NCBI GenBank assembly: GCA_020720525.1
Contig: DYON01000138.1
Coordinates: 1-7,065, forward strand
Source: Acetofilamentum sp.
GTDB taxonomy: Bacteria > Bacteroidota > Bacteroidia > Bacteroidales > DTU049
Length of the DNA stretch: 7,065 bases
Reading direction: 5' to 3'
The translations under genes and the position numbers were made by a program. Under the pieces are notes generated by a model. It ran no database searches and had not been told where the DNA came from. It worked only from the letters and a program-made list of their open reading frames with translations. Positions 1-4,549 of this stretch are shown piece by piece (within the stretch, counting starts at the first letter, position 1; every line of letters begins with the position of its first letter).

Positions 1-116
1 ACGAAGATTTTGATTATGTTATCAATCATGTTGTTTTCGATGCTTTTAGGCAAAACAATTTCGCCGATGGAATCATGAATGCTATCGACTATCTCGATCA
101 AAAAATTAAACGATAA
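1..116 (+). CDS. C-terminal end of a probable TPM-domain protein (partial)
   Basis: An open frame enters the window in frame 3 and ends at a TAA at 114-116; only the last 37 residues are visible. They contain 'VVFDAFRQNNFADGIMNAID', which resembles the closing helices of the TPM domain (YgcG/Psb32/TPM_phosphatase family). In that family a 'P-x-F-R-x-G-x-Y-x-x-G-I' stretch is followed by a helix ending the domain. The protein stops a few residues after that helix, as in short soluble TPM proteins that lack a C-terminal membrane anchor. TPM proteins are generally linked to envelope or membrane-protein maintenance, but their biochemical role is poorly settled. The next gene starts one base after the stop, so the two are probably co-transcribed. 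The family call rests on one short stretch and is tentative. Confidence 0.55.
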   Translation, partial: EDFDYVINHVVFDAFRQNNFADGIMNAIDYLDQKIKR

Positions 117-117
117 C

Positions 118-414
118 ATGTCTTCTTGGATTTTCTTCAACAGCCCTCCCTATCCCGACATAGTACTCGACTACTCGGACAATTTTGACAATATTAATGT
201 TAGCGTCCAATCAGAAAAAAATCCTATCCCAAAACTACTTTTTCAATCAACCAACAACAGCGACATTGCTCGAAAACTCAAATCGACTGACGGTCTATTA
301 ATTGAGCTTCCCGACCATGGAAAAATATATTTGCATCTACGACGTTTTATGTTGAAACGTCGTATAAAGGTGATTTTTAACGATGTTCAACTCTCTGGAT
401 TTAAAATTTCATGA
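118..414 (+). CDS. Hypothetical protein, 98 residues
   Basis: I do not recognise this protein. I place the start at the ATG at 118, one base after the stop of the preceding TPM-like gene. An in-frame ATG at 79 would add 13 residues lying entirely inside that gene. The product has no signal peptide and no convincing membrane segment, so it is probably cytoplasmic. The first part is acidic and aromatic (residues 1-30, with 'FFNSPPYPDIVLDYSD'). The C-terminal third is basic and alternates hydrophobic with charged residues ('IYLHLRRFMLKRRIKVIF'), suggesting beta strands. Its TGA stop overlaps the ATG of the next gene (ATGA at 411-414), which points to translational coupling in the operon. It has no cysteines and no recognisable catalytic motif. 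Confidence 0.72.
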   Translation: MSSWIFFNSPPYPDIVLDYSDNFDNINVSVQSEKNPIPKLLFQSTNNSDIARKLKSTDGLLIELPDHGKIYLHLRRFMLKRRIKVIFNDVQLSGFKIS

Positions 415-1112
415 AACTGATACAAACACTGCTTTTTTCTTGCACGCTACTTTTTGCTGCATTGCCTTCGTTTTCGCAGATTGATGGCTATAAATGTCCT
501 TGGGACGAAGTTGACTGTCCCGGAAAATGTGGACGTTTCTACGATGCAGATAATGATAGTTTTTGCGACTATGGTCGCGTGAGTAAAGTGATAAAACCCG
601 ATACTCAAAAAATGATCAAACCCGATTCACACGTGGTTCATACAACTGAATCAAACAACCGACAAATCGGCTCCAACGATAGTGCCTCGCTTCAATCAAC
701 CGATTCAACTGCTATCGACTCCATACAAACAGATGAAACATCCATTGAGAATAAGCCCAATTCATCTCACAATCAAAGAGGATACAATCTGATTTGGATT
801 ACATTAGGCATTTTGTTTCTCTATTCAATTTCGAGTCTGCTTCATAAATTCAAGGTTTTTCGAAAATTTGTCCACAGACGTATTTGGAATATTCTTTTAT
901 TAATCACCTTTCTCACCTCAGCTACACTTGGGCTTGTTTTAGTTGTTCAAATAAATTACAATTTGGGCACTGAATTGATTTTATCGTATCTTTACTGGCA
1001 CGTTCAATTTGGTATTGGAATGGCGATAATTTCTTTTATTCACATTTTGTGGCATTGGAAGTACTTTTTCAATCTATTCACATCGAAATCGAAACACGAC
1101 AGTATCAACTAA
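411..1112 (+). CDS. Exported Cys-rich, three-helix membrane protein (DUF4405-like C-terminus)
   Basis: The 233-residue product begins with a signal peptide (residues 1-22, ending 'PSFSQ'). Next comes a compact motif with four cysteines (C29, C36, C40, C52) and an acidic loop 'DADNDSFCD' (45-53) resembling DxDxD calcium-binding loops. A Ser/Thr/Asp/Asn-rich linker without predicted structure follows (about 60-122). Three hydrophobic helices lie at about 125-144, 158-180 and 198-216. The loop between helices 1 and 2 is strongly basic (HKFKVFRKFVHRR), so it should be cytoplasmic, which leaves the Cys motif in the periplasm. Histidines H155, H197, H211 and H215 sit at helix ends, as in DUF4405-type membrane proteins thought to bind haem. 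Cys motifs of this kind often accompany such domains or FMN-binding domains in anaerobe redox proteins. A role in membrane electron transfer is inferred, not shown. The gene overlaps the previous one by 4 bases and the next by 1 base (TAATG). Confidence 0.75.
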   Translation: MKLIQTLLFSCTLLFAALPSFSQIDGYKCPWDEVDCPGKCGRFYDADNDSFCDYGRVSKVIKPDTQKMIKPDSHVVHTTESNNRQIGSNDSASLQSTDSTAIDSIQTDETSIENKPNSSHNQRGYNLIWITLGILFLYSISSLLHKFKVFRKFVHRRIWNILLLITFLTSATLGLVLVVQINYNLGTELILSYLYWHVQFGIGMAIISFIHILWHWKYFFNLFTSKSKHDSIN

Positions 1113-2230
1113 TGAAAATTTTGCCGATTATATTATCTGTTTTCTTTTTCGCTTCGATTTTTTCGGGGCAAACAGCTCAATCGCAAAATTTGGTTCCCAA
1201 TGGGAGTTTCGACGATGTTCGTGGTAGCCGACCAAGTATGAAACCTTGGAAAAAAATCAATACAGTCGATTTCTTTGTCAATTCCGACGAACGACGCTAC
1301 AAGGAAGTGAATGCTGCTAAAAGCGATCGAAATTATATTTTGCGGCAGCCCAGAACAGGAAATGCCTATGTTGGGCTTCGTGTTTGGCCTAAATACAACG
1401 AATATTTGCAAATTCAGCTTCGCAAACCGCTCGAAGAAGGCAAAGTATATAGCTTCGAAATGTATATAACTCCTTCGCACTACAGCAATTGCTATTTAAA
1501 AACTATTGGAGCCAGTTTCTATTCGTACCGTCCTCCATACACTACCCGCGAAGGGAAAGAAGATTTTCCCCCACAAGTAGAAGTTTACCGGTCTTTTGGA
1601 ATTCGCGACACTTCCGATTGGATAAGAATTAATGGTGTTTTTGTTGCCAAAGGCGGCGAAAAACTCATGACTATTGGCAATTTCTCTTGGTCGCCCAGCG
1701 ATAAATTTAAACGCAAAAAGTTTGCGCTCAACAAACGCGAAGCTTATTATTATGTCGATGACATTGCCGTTTACGAACTCGACGCCAATGGACTGCCCAT
1801 TAAAGATTCTATTGCATATATGAATGCTTATCCCGACACTCTTTTGTCGGACACGAACGATTTCGACAACGACATCACTTCGGCATTTGCTGTGCTCGAT
1901 AGCTCTATTACCACGATTTTATTTACCGAAAACGGCTATAAGCTCGACGATCTTTCCTACCGAAAGCTTGGGGTTATCACTGAATACTTATTTGAAAATC
2001 CTTCTGTAAAAATACTTATCCAAGCCTATGCTGCACCTGGCGAATTAGACGGACAAGAAATGAAAATTGCCGAAAAACGAGGCAAATCAGTTTATATTTT
2101 CTTGACTGGAAATAAGATTGATCGAGGTCGTATCGAGATGAAGCCGATTGGGAATAGCTGCGAATTCTATAAAGCAGGCGATCCCTCACGAAAATACTGC
2201 CGCAAGGTCGATGTTGTTATTTTGCCTTAA
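1112..2230 (+). CDS. Exported OmpA-family protein with N-terminal 'NLVPNGSF' domain
   Basis: The product has 372 residues. I start it at 1112, where ATG overlaps the upstream stop (TAATG), because a clean signal peptide begins there (residues 1-25, ending 'AQSQ'). An upstream in-frame ATG at 1049 would bury it. Residues 26-222 form a beta-rich domain opening with 'NLVPNGSFDD' and containing 'YVGLRVWPKYNEYLQIQL', 'LEEGKVYSFEMYI' and a closing 'YYYVDDIAVYE'. This layout is common at the N-terminus of Bacteroidota outer-surface proteins and resembles galactose-binding-like jelly rolls. After a short linker, residues 262-370 form an OmpA/MotB-type peptidoglycan-binding domain ('ILFTENGYKLDDLSYRKLG', 'VKILIQAYA', 'AEKRGKSVYIFL'). 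The conserved Arg is kept (R323), but the position where OmpA domains carry the peptidoglycan-contacting Asp reads Ala ('AYAAPGELDG'). It probably sits in the periplasm or at the outer membrane as a wall or envelope linker. Confidence 0.85.
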   Translation: MKILPIILSVFFFASIFSGQTAQSQNLVPNGSFDDVRGSRPSMKPWKKINTVDFFVNSDERRYKEVNAAKSDRNYILRQPRTGNAYVGLRVWPKYNEYLQIQLRKPLEEGKVYSFEMYITPSHYSNCYLKTIGASFYSYRPPYTTREGKEDFPPQVEVYRSFGIRDTSDWIRINGVFVAKGGEKLMTIGNFSWSPSDKFKRKKFALNKREAYYYVDDIAVYELDANGLPIKDSIAYMNAYPDTLLSDTNDFDNDITSAFAVLDSSITTILFTENGYKLDDLSYRKLGVITEYLFENPSVKILIQAYAAPGELDGQEMKIAEKRGKSVYIFLTGNKIDRGRIEMKPIGNSCEFYKAGDPSRKYCRKVDVVILP

Positions 2231-2245
2231 CAAACAAATTCTGCT

Positions 2246-3313
2246 ATGAAAAAATTCATTATCATCGTTGTGCTGATATTTGCAATTGCTACAGTGCATG
2301 CTCAAGAAAACTTCAAAGTTACAAAAGACATTCCGCACACATCGGTGAAAAGCCAGCAAAAGGCTGGAACATGCTGGGCTTTTGCTACTACTTCGTTTAT
2401 CGAAGCGGAACTAATTCGCAAAGGGATTGGCGAACTCGATCTCTCCGAATTGTTTTTTGTTTATTATGCTTATGTGATGAAGATGAACAATTTCATTCGC
2501 TTAAAAGGATTGGCCAATTTCAGCCAAGGTGGACAGGCTCACGATGTATTTGCTGTGCTTGCAAAATATGGCGCAGTTACCGAGAATTCATTTCATGGTC
2601 TTGCTCCTGGCGATTCAGTTTACGAACATACCGAAATGGAAGGTGTTTTGAAAGCTATGGGAAAATTTTGGACGACACAAAGCAAGCCAATCAAACATTG
2701 GTTACGTGCAACACAGGCTATTTTAGACACATATATGGGCATCGCGCCTCGCGAAATAGAGTTTAAAAAGAAGACCTATACACCTATGGAATTCGGTCAG
2801 GCAATTGTTTCGCTGAAGACTTCCGATTATGTAGAACTTACCAGCTTTTCGCATCATCCATATTATGAGTCGTTCCGTCTCGAGATTCCCGACAACTGGC
2901 TTGGCGCACAATATTACAATCTTCCTATCGACGAACTGATGGAAGTGATCAATTATGCCATGGAAAATGGCTACACTGTTTGCTGGGATGGCGATGTGAG
3001 CGAACAGCAATTCAAACACCGCAGCAATTATGCGCGCCTCGAAGACGAAGACCTCAAACTTACCCAATCGCTGCGCCAAAAGGAATTCGACGATTTTGCC
3101 ACCACCGACGACCACCTCATGCATATAGTTGGATTGTCCGAAGACTCAACTGGAAACAGATACTATATCATCAAAAACAGCTGGGGACCCGAATCGAACA
3201 GCAATGGTGGCTACCTCAATATGAGTAAGGCTTTTGTTTATATGAAAACAGTAGCCATTCTTATTCATAAAGACGCTATTCCTGAAAAAATCTGGAAGAA
3301 GTTGGGAATTTAA
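2246..3313 (+). CDS. Exported C1B cysteine peptidase (bleomycin hydrolase / aminopeptidase C-like)
   Basis: The 355-residue product has a signal peptide (1-20, ending 'ATVHAQ'). All papain-fold catalytic elements are visible: the oxyanion Gln Q37 six residues before the nucleophile C43 in 'QQKAGTCWAF', the catalytic H290 in 'TTDDHLMHIVG', and N311 in 'IIKNSWG'. 'DDH-x-M' and 'KNSWG' separated by a short loop, together with a C-terminus ending 'KKLGI', fit family C1B (bleomycin hydrolase, PepC) rather than classical papains. Members are usually about 390-460 residues, so this is a short form. C1B enzymes act as aminopeptidases or cysteine proteases and are normally cytosolic hexamers; the signal peptide places this one in the periplasm, a variant known in Bacteroidota. 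It lies 15 bases after the OmpA-family gene, at the end of the operon. A palindromic mobile repeat begins at its stop codon. Confidence 0.9.
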   Translation: MKKFIIIVVLIFAIATVHAQENFKVTKDIPHTSVKSQQKAGTCWAFATTSFIEAELIRKGIGELDLSELFFVYYAYVMKMNNFIRLKGLANFSQGGQAHDVFAVLAKYGAVTENSFHGLAPGDSVYEHTEMEGVLKAMGKFWTTQSKPIKHWLRATQAILDTYMGIAPREIEFKKKTYTPMEFGQAIVSLKTSDYVELTSFSHHPYYESFRLEIPDNWLGAQYYNLPIDELMEVINYAMENGYTVCWDGDVSEQQFKHRSNYARLEDEDLKLTQSLRQKEFDDFATTDDHLMHIVGLSEDSTGNRYYIIKNSWGPESNSNGGYLNMSKAFVYMKTVAILIHKDAIPEKIWKKLGI

Positions 3314-3317
3314 AAGC

Positions 3318-3368
3318 TTCTCCGATACTCCTTCGTTCACCGAAGGTGAATATGGAATCGTCGGAGAA
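3318..3368. repeat. LE palindrome, copy 1 (51 nt)
   Basis: The outer arms TTCTCCGA (3318-3325) and TCGGAGAA (3361-3368) pair perfectly. The interior offers two mutually exclusive apical stems: CCTTCG/CGAAGG (3330-3335 with 3341-3346) or TTCACC/GGTGAA (3336-3341 with 3345-3350). The 12-mer ATATGGAATCGT (3350-3361) recurs in inverted orientation in RE1 (4072-4083). The hairpin starts five bases after the peptidase stop codon and could affect that transcript's 3' end, but no T-tract follows it on the + strand, so I do not call it an intrinsic terminator. Confidence 0.85.
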
Positions 3369-3378
3369 AACCAATTCT

Positions 3379-3397
3379 AAGAATATTCTTATTTTTG
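3379..3397 (+). promoter_or_regulatory. Candidate transposase promoter: 12-bp palindrome overlapping a TAnnTTTG box
   Basis: The perfect palindrome AAGAATATTCTT (3379-3390) shares its last base with TATTTTTG (3390-3397). That octamer matches the Bacteroidota -7 promoter consensus TAnnTTTG, 19 bases before the transposase ATG at 3417. A matching -33 TTG/TTTG box at the usual distance is not evident, so the promoter may be weak or may need an activator. The overlapping palindrome could be an operator. Both elements are repeated identically in unit 2 (4181-4199). Confidence 0.45.
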
Positions 3398-3416
3398 TGA
3401 ATCAATCACTTACAAG

Positions 3417-4061
3417 ATGACTGTTTTACTAGAATCAGGTAGAATATTTCACATTTATAATAGGGGTAACAATAAAGAAGTCTTGTTCCGAAATGAAGAA
3501 GATTGTGAACACTTTTTGCATTTATACTCTGTATACGTGAATCCAATAGCCGATAACTTAGCTTGGTGCCTAATGAAAAATCATTTCCATTTTTGCGTTA
3601 GAATTAAAGAAATTGAAAATATTGGATTTATCGATACAAGAAACGCATCATTAAAAAAACCTGAAGATAAATGGGCTATTGTAAAAGAAACAACTGCAAA
3701 CAAGGAGTTTTTGCGCAAGCCAAATCCAAAAACACAATGGCAGCTACTTTTCAATTCATATGCAATGTGGTTTAATCGTAAATACTCTCGCACAGGTTCT
3801 CTTTTTGAAAAAAACTATGAGAGGAAGCTGGTTGCCAATGAACGTTATCTCAAAGATTTAATCATCTATATCAATTTGAATCCTGTGAAGCACAAAGTTG
3901 TTAAAAAGATATTGAACTACCGTTGGTCTTCATATCATGAAGTATTCAATAAATCATTTGGCATTTGCAATACAAATCTACTTTGGCAATATTTCGACGA
4001 CAAAGAAAATTTTGATTATTTGCATAGTTTTGAAAAGTATGATTTGGATGAACTATACTAA
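3417..4061 (+). CDS. REP-associated tyrosine transposase (RAYT), Y1/HUH family
   Basis: The 214-residue product has the features of the Y1_Tnp (IS200-like) fold in its RAYT form. They are an N-terminal strand with 'FHIYNRGNNKEVLF' (11-24), the metal-binding HUH motif as H56-F57-H58 in 'LMKNHFHFCV', a helix with 'QLLFNSYAMWFNRKYSRTGS' (109-128), and the C-terminal 'YINLNPVKHKVV' and 'YRWSSY' motifs typical of RAYTs. The likely nucleophile is Y115 in 'FNSYAMWFN', inferred from its place on the helix before 'N-R-K-Y-S-R-T-G'. Such enzymes nick and join single-stranded DNA at hairpin-marked ends, through a 5'-phosphotyrosine. The gene has no stops or frameshifts and appears functional. It lies between two matching palindromes, with a deleted copy downstream. 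It looks more AT-rich than the flanking genes, consistent with separate ancestry. No tnpB-like partner is present. Confidence 0.93.
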   Translation: MTVLLESGRIFHIYNRGNNKEVLFRNEEDCEHFLHLYSVYVNPIADNLAWCLMKNHFHFCVRIKEIENIGFIDTRNASLKKPEDKWAIVKETTANKEFLRKPNPKTQWQLLFNSYAMWFNRKYSRTGSLFEKNYERKLVANERYLKDLIIYINLNPVKHKVVKKILNYRWSSYHEVFNKSFGICNTNLLWQYFDDKENFDYLHSFEKYDLDELY

Positions 4062-4063
4062 TA

Positions 4064-4114
4064 GTTTCACAACGATTCCATATCCGCTATGCGGACGATG
4101 GAATATTGTGAAAC
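4064..4114. repeat. RE palindrome, copy 1 (51 nt)
   Basis: The outer arms GTTTCACAA (4064-4072) and TTGTGAAAC (4106-4114) pair perfectly. Inside them ATTCCAT (4075-4081) pairs with ATGGAAT (4098-4104), and CCGC (4084-4087) pairs with GCGG (4091-4094) around a TAT loop, with small unpaired steps between the stems. This is the imperfect-palindrome layout of REP sequences. It begins three bases after the transposase stop codon and ends exactly where the next LE unit begins. Confidence 0.87.
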
Positions 4115-4119
4115 AAAGC

Positions 4120-4170
4120 TTCTCCGATATTCCTTCGTTCACCGAAGGTGAATATGGAATCGTCGGAGAA
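4120..4170. repeat. LE palindrome, copy 2 (51 nt)
   Basis: The outer arms TTCTCCGA/TCGGAGAA are intact. The core here reads ATATTCC, where copy 1 has ATACTCC, so ATTCC (4129-4133) can pair fully with GGAAT (4156-4160) and extend the stem around TTCACC-GAA-GGTGAA. This copy therefore folds better than copy 1 and may be closer to the ancestral form. Confidence 0.86.
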
Positions 4171-4218
4171 AATCAATTCTAAGAATATTCTTATTTTTGT
4201 GAATCAATCACTTACAAG

Positions 4219-4326
4219 ATGACTGTTTTACTAGAATCAGGTAGAATATTTCACATTTATAATAGTGGTAACTGTATAGTTTCACAACGACTCCATATCC
4301 GCTATGCGGACGATGGAATATTGTGA
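4219..4326 (+). pseudogene. 5' fragment of the RAYT gene fused to RE sequence
   Basis: The first 18 codons match the transposase start ('MTVLLESGRIFHIYN...') with one change, Arg16 to Ser. After the deletion junction the frame stays open through the RE palindrome for 17 more codons and stops at 4324-4326, which would give a 35-residue peptide. The HUH motif and catalytic Tyr are gone, so it cannot be a transposase. The upstream promoter-like box (4192-4199) is intact, so it could be transcribed. I regard it as a remnant. Confidence 0.8.
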
Positions 4327-4329
4327 AAC
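4279..4329. repeat. RE palindrome, copy 2 (51 nt)
   Basis: It differs from copy 1 only at 4291 (C for T), which breaks one pair of the ATTCCAT/ATGGAAT stem. The outer arms GTTTCACAA/TTGTGAAAC and the apical CCGC-TAT-GCGG hairpin are unchanged. It directly precedes the third LE-like sequence. Confidence 0.86.
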
Positions 4330-4479
4330 AAAGCTTCTCCGATATCCCATCTTTCACCGAAGGTGAATATGGATAAATGATTATATGGATTTTTGAATAC
4401 CTTCACTTCTCATCCCATGAATTTTCAGCTAAAATAAGACATTTTTGGTTGTGAATATTTCTCAAATTATTTAATGACG

Positions 4480-4522
4480 AAAAAAGCTCATTCGAATCCA
4501 TATCTTATTTGAGAAAGATGGA
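4480..4522 (-). terminator. Possible terminator of the transglutaminase-like gene
   Basis: Read on the - strand, the hairpin formed by TCCAT...ATGGA (4497-4522) is followed, about 11 bases later, by six T's (4480-4485). It lies some 30 bases beyond the stop codon. The gap between stem and T-tract is long for a classical intrinsic terminator, so this is only a possibility. The repeat may have been co-opted for 3'-end formation. Confidence 0.3.
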
Positions 4523-4534
4523 ATATTGTGAAAC
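4484..4534. repeat. Diverged RE palindrome, copy 3
   Basis: The right half GATGGAATATTGTGAAAC (4517-4534) is identical to RE1 and RE2. The left outer arm GTTTCACAA is lost. The inner stem is kept with different bases: TCCAT-AT-CTT pairs with AAG-ATGGA, in place of the CCGC/GCGG tip. Retention of the 51-nt spacing and of a foldable inner stem marks it as a related but older or different family member. Confidence 0.65.
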
Positions 4535-4549
4535 AACGAATAATCAGCT

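Larger units (their letters stand above)
3313..4114 (+). mobile_element. Complete RAYT-type element: LE palindrome, transposase, RE palindrome (unit 1)
   Basis: This is the intact copy of a three-unit array. The left boundary is set by comparison with unit 2: identity between the two starts at 3313 ('AAAGCTTCTCCG') and runs to 3470 with only three mismatches (3328, 3371, 3464). The right boundary is the end of the RE palindrome at 4114, immediately followed by the next LE. Inside are a 51-nt LE palindrome (3318-3368), a promoter-bearing leader, the transposase gene and a 51-nt RE palindrome (4064-4114). There are no classical terminal inverted repeats or target duplications, as expected for IS200/IS605-like and RAYT elements moved by HUH enzymes as single strands. 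The left edge falls on the last base of the peptidase stop codon, so insertion left the gene intact. Confidence 0.8.
4115..4329 (+). mobile_element. Internally deleted, non-autonomous copy of the RAYT element (unit 2, 215 bp)
   Basis: Positions 4115-4272 match 3313-3470 at 155 of 158 bases: the LE palindrome, promoter region and first 18 transposase codons. The sequence then jumps, after about three unmatched bases, to 'ATAGTTTCACAACG' at 4276. This matches the 3' edge of unit 1 from 4061 through the RE palindrome (one mismatch, 4291 versus 4076). The unit has both ends and no enzyme, so it is a MITE- or BIME-like derivative that the neighbouring transposase could act on. It abuts unit 1 on the left and the third unit on the right with no spacer; both joints read GTGAAAC followed by AAAGCTTC. 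Confidence 0.88.
4330..4534 (+). mobile_element. Diverged third LE...RE unit without transposase (about 205 bp)
   Basis: It opens with AAAGCTTCTCCGATAT exactly like unit 2, keeps TTCACCGAAGGTGAATATGGA, and loses the LE right outer arm after 4373. A shortened hairpin remains: ATCCCAT (4344-4350) pairs with ATGGAT (4369-4374), one C bulged, around TTCACC-GAA-GGTGAA. The interior (4375-4483) encodes nothing convincing. It holds ATTTTTG (4389-4395) 21 bases before an ATG at 4417, similar to the 19-base spacing in units 1 and 2, so it may be an old, diverged leader. The unit ends in a diverged RE (4484-4534) of the same 51-nt length. This fills the gap up to the stop codon of the convergent gene. 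Confidence 0.62.

Noticed and set aside
79..117. Alternative upstream ATG for the 98-residue protein
   Set aside because: It lies inside the preceding gene's reading region. The ATG at 118 directly follows that gene's stop, matching the spacing of the other operon junctions.
1049..1111. Upstream in-frame start for the OmpA-family gene
   Set aside because: It would place 21 hydrophilic residues before a clear signal peptide and overlap the previous gene by 64 bases; the ATG at 1112 fits better.
3318..3370. Intrinsic terminator for the peptidase operon
   Set aside because: The hairpin is strong but is followed by AAAACC on the + strand, not a T-tract. Any effect on the transcript end would be by another mechanism.
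3937..4182. 81-codon + strand frame running from the transposase end into LE2
   Set aside because: It overlaps the transposase in another frame and then reads through repeat hairpins; no protein-like features.
4377..4454. Short ORF of about 25 codons inside unit 3
   Set aside because: Very short, with no recognisable motif or leader, and it lies in decayed repeat sequence.
4473..4514. Tiny ORF 'MTKKAHSNPYLI' next to RE3
   Set aside because: Twelve codons overlapping the RE3 palindrome; nothing supports translation.
3313..4534. CRISPR array
   Set aside because: The repeats are palindromes of two alternating types with unequal spacing and a transposase gene between them; there are no regular short spacers and no cas genes.
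3313..4534. IS605-type element with TnpB and guide RNA
   Set aside because: No tnpB-like frame exists in the window, and the HUH protein has RAYT motifs instead of the short IS200/IS605 TnpA form.
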